The notes under the pieces are model-generated. The model saw nothing but the letters and a program-made list of their open reading frames with translations, did not search any database and was not told where the DNA came from. A stretch of DNA of 64,000 nucleotides from Watersipora subatra (lineage: Eukaryota; Bryozoa; Gymnolaemata; Cheilostomatida; Watersiporidae), in contig NC_088715.1 in NCBI RefSeq assembly GCF_963576615.1, forward strand, positions 52,616,007-52,680,006, written 5' to 3'. Within the stretch, counting starts at the first letter, position 1, and the number at the start of each line of letters is the position of its first letter. Shown here piece by piece: positions 61,489-64,000 of the stretch. Both the position numbers and the translations under genes were made by a program.

Positions 61489-61999
61489 CTAAAATTTAAA
61501 AAGCAGTTTTAAAGAATTTATGAATATTGTTAAAAGAATGTTAGTACATTGATTAAAATGTAAGCAAAGAGATAATTCCCGTTTCATGAGCTTTGTTCTT
61601 GACTCATAAATTTTTATCTGTTTGAGATACCTCTCCAGAACTTTAAAATACATGTAAGAGAGCAGAAACATTCAATCCAAATCTAAATTCAAGTTGGTTA
61701 TTTTTTTCCAAATCACATTTTATTCCTTATATTTTACAACTTATCTTAGGAATTTTTATTTGTATGTCTAAACATTAAAGATTGTACTAAATATTCAAGC
61801 AAGTCTTCCATTGTTGATTTTTATTACTAAATTTCCATTTTAGACAATAGTTTTAGATTCAGCTATTTTGAAATTGTCGAATTCTTCCAAAAACCGTGAT
61901 TTGTATTTTGCCAAGCTTTAGTTAGAAAAAACTCAGCATAAAACATGCTGAAAAGCTAAACACAGTATAAAACTCACCGAATACTTCTAAAATACTTAC

Positions 62000-62056
62000 A
62001 GTGAATGAATAGTGTTTTGCTCTTGGAGGTGTATGGCTGTGCAGCTGCTGGTGCTT
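62000..62056 (-). other. Non-coding first exon, type 3 gene
   Basis: Ends CATTCACT before a GTAAGT donor. The intron runs to the acceptor directly before the ATG at 61488. The 5' end is estimated from the TATA box. Confidence 0.6.
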
Positions 62057-62080
62057 CCGCTGAAGATGGCAGTCTCTCTC

Positions 62081-62089
62081 CCTTTTATA
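62081..62089 (-). promoter_or_regulatory. TATA box of the type 3 gene
   Basis: TATAAAAGG on the minus strand, a strong consensus. The GCCCAGCAAATATC block of type 1 genes is absent, so control may differ. Confidence 0.7.
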
Positions 62090-62099
62090 CCTCTCAAGA

Positions 62100-64000
62100 T
62101 CATCACAGTGACATGAAATTAATGTGACAGAAAGAGCAGATTTAGATGTAATCCTTGAATGCAATCATTCTGCCACACTCCATCACATGATTGAGTGTCA
62201 TTTAATATCTAATTTCCTTTTCCCATCACCATAAGACACGGAGAAGCTCGCTTCGTGCTTGTTTGTATCATCATCAGTTGGCCGAAGAAACTGATGGTTC
62301 CTAAATTGACATTTTTGCTATGTTTTAAATAAAATAGTGTTGTTCTCTTGTTATTGTACTTAGGCCCTATAGAATCCATCTTAACAATGGACTGTCAAAA
62401 AGAAACCGGAGAAAGGCAATACAAATCTGGCTAAAGGTCTTCAGAAAGCCATTTTTGGTATCATGAAACCAAACTATATCTTCTTTGCAAATATACGTTC
62501 GTGTATTATAGTGATCGGAGTAAGTTGTTAACAATTTTTTCCTTTCTGAACAACCAGTTTTACTAAGTCTCTATAGAGCAATAGCGTGTGACACCTGAGT
62601 CTGGCAAGTGCCAAAGCGCTAAGCTGAACCAAAATGCTGATCGTATTTTCATAGGATGGATATTAGAGCAATGGTTGCGCAACCCTTTATGTCAAGGCTG
62701 TATCTTTTATCTATGCACATGCACAAGCGTGGCACCATTGATTGCTAAGGCTGTTCCATGATGCAGAGATGGCACATCGCATGGGTATTTCATTTCCAAA
62801 TAGCGACACTGAACTATGAAATAATGAAAGCGGCGCAACCTTTCACATGTTGACATTTCTGCGCCATACCAGAGTGTTTTGTTACATTAGTGTTATAAAG
62901 AACCTTAGTAATTTTGTTGTGTGTTTTACATCTAATCCAAAATAGTAGTCCTGATAGGAGTTATGACTTGTCTCTCATTGACCCAGAAATAAAAACTGAC
63001 TATTTATTTGGGTTTTATTTCAACTATCTGGGTAAAATTCAGATGAATAGTCATGTTTTCTGCTCCACACTTATCTTGTCCTACAAAAATGATGCCAAAG
63101 ACTCATCAAAACAAAGTGCTAGTGTTTTTTCATAAATGTTTGCACCGGTTTAGTATTGGCACAGCCATTTTTTTCTGATTTTACACTAAAACGAGAGAGT
63201 TAATAACATCAGTGGGGCTCAACAGCAAGCTGACGATCAAACAAATTTATTGCTAAACTTTATGCAGAAATAAATAATTACAAGACCGACTTCTCATGTC
63301 AAAGAGATCATGAAAAAAATTGAAACTCAATTCACAACAGTTTTGATCAAAAAAGTGGAGTTCAGTTAAAAATTACGAATCCATTGCTAGCTACGCAGAT
63401 TTATTATTGATGCGGAGCCAACTATTCATAACTTTGAAAAGCCCTAAATATATTTAATTACTTTTCTTGCATATATTTTAACTAACACAAAGATATATTA
63501 GTTTCTGATTCCAAAAACTTCAATCAAAAATGTTAAATAAATTTGTACAGGTAGATAGTATTAGTTCAAAATAAGTGCTTTACCAGTCTATTTACATCAG
63601 CAAAAAAACATCAGTTGATGCATATAGCTGATGTTACATAATTCAAGATTGTAGCAATCAAATGAGATTTAGTTAAACATTTTAAGTCCTTTTTGATAAA
63701 AATAAGTCACTGTAGTTATACTTTAGCACGTATAACCAAGCTCATCAATTTAGAAGTCAGTCAGTACTTTCCATTTTAATCTATAAAAAAAATTTTGTCA
63801 AGCAGTAAAGTTAACAGTTGTAGGCTAATACTTTTAATTTTTATTAGAGACAAAAAAATTATTTGTTTTTCCTATTCCTTTATTGGCAGTGATTCATTTC
63901 AAACAAAAATTGTTTTTAAATTACGTCTCACAAGAATCATGAAAAAGGAATGAAGTTAGTAACTCAACTCAAATAAATGGTTTGACAAGTTTAGCATTTA
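62100..64000. other. Intergenic upstream of the type 3 gene, nothing recognised
   Basis: The first few hundred bases upstream of the promoter are slightly less AT-rich. The frame at 62914-63135 has no family features. No repeat was identified. Confidence 0.4.

Overview
The window is AT-rich animal nuclear DNA: split genes with GT-AG introns, TATA-box promoters with AATAAA signals, many non-autonomous transposons and no bacterial-style operons. The protein-coding content I can support is almost entirely one gene family: small collagens anchored in the membrane by an N-terminal helix. The phylum cannot be fixed from sequence. A marine lophotrochozoan-like invertebrate is a loose guess from AT content, repeat style and frequent TACATGTA words. 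The protein plan (cytosolic N-terminus, one transmembrane helix, R-X-K-R convertase site, C-X-C pair, short Gly-X-Y domain, no C-propeptide) resembles that of nematode cuticle collagens, although the gene structure differs.

Genes. There are six recognisable loci. Type 1 (308 aa) has three copies: 13696-15572 (+), 19903-22826 (-) and 46731-48569 (+). Type 2 (313 aa) has one complete copy at 32686-35470 (+), one copy cut by the window edge at 247-1347 (-), and one pseudogene near 51069-52190 (+). Type 3 (326 aa, tyrosine-bearing tail) is at 59779-61488 (-). Collagen-exon fragments lie near 40.1 and 40.45 kb (-). All complete genes share a non-coding first exon, an intron ending immediately before the ATG, five coding exons, phase-0 coding introns and a Gly-X-Y exon of exactly 615 nt.

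Layout. Positions 1 to about 15770 and about 19690 to 34172 form a very large imperfect inverted repeat, open at the left edge, around a spacer of about 3.9 kb. Each arm carries a divergent pair of one type 2 and one type 1 gene. The left arm has additional tandem duplications (about 3.2-9.0 kb). From 45.7 to 49.8 kb a third copy of the type 1 gene and its 3' flank appears, followed by the type 2 pseudogene. 35.6-45.7 kb and 52.2-59.7 kb are mostly gene-poor and hold tandem duplications, a 16-bp minisatellite, a MITE and one tentative signal-peptide exon.

How the genes may work together (inference). The three types differ in charge and C-terminal tail but share anchor, cleavage site, C-X-C and a same-length triple-helical exon. 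They could be co-expressed chains of one extracellular material such as cuticle, byssus-like thread or zooid wall, made as type II membrane precursors, trimerised near the membrane, and shed by a furin-like convertase.
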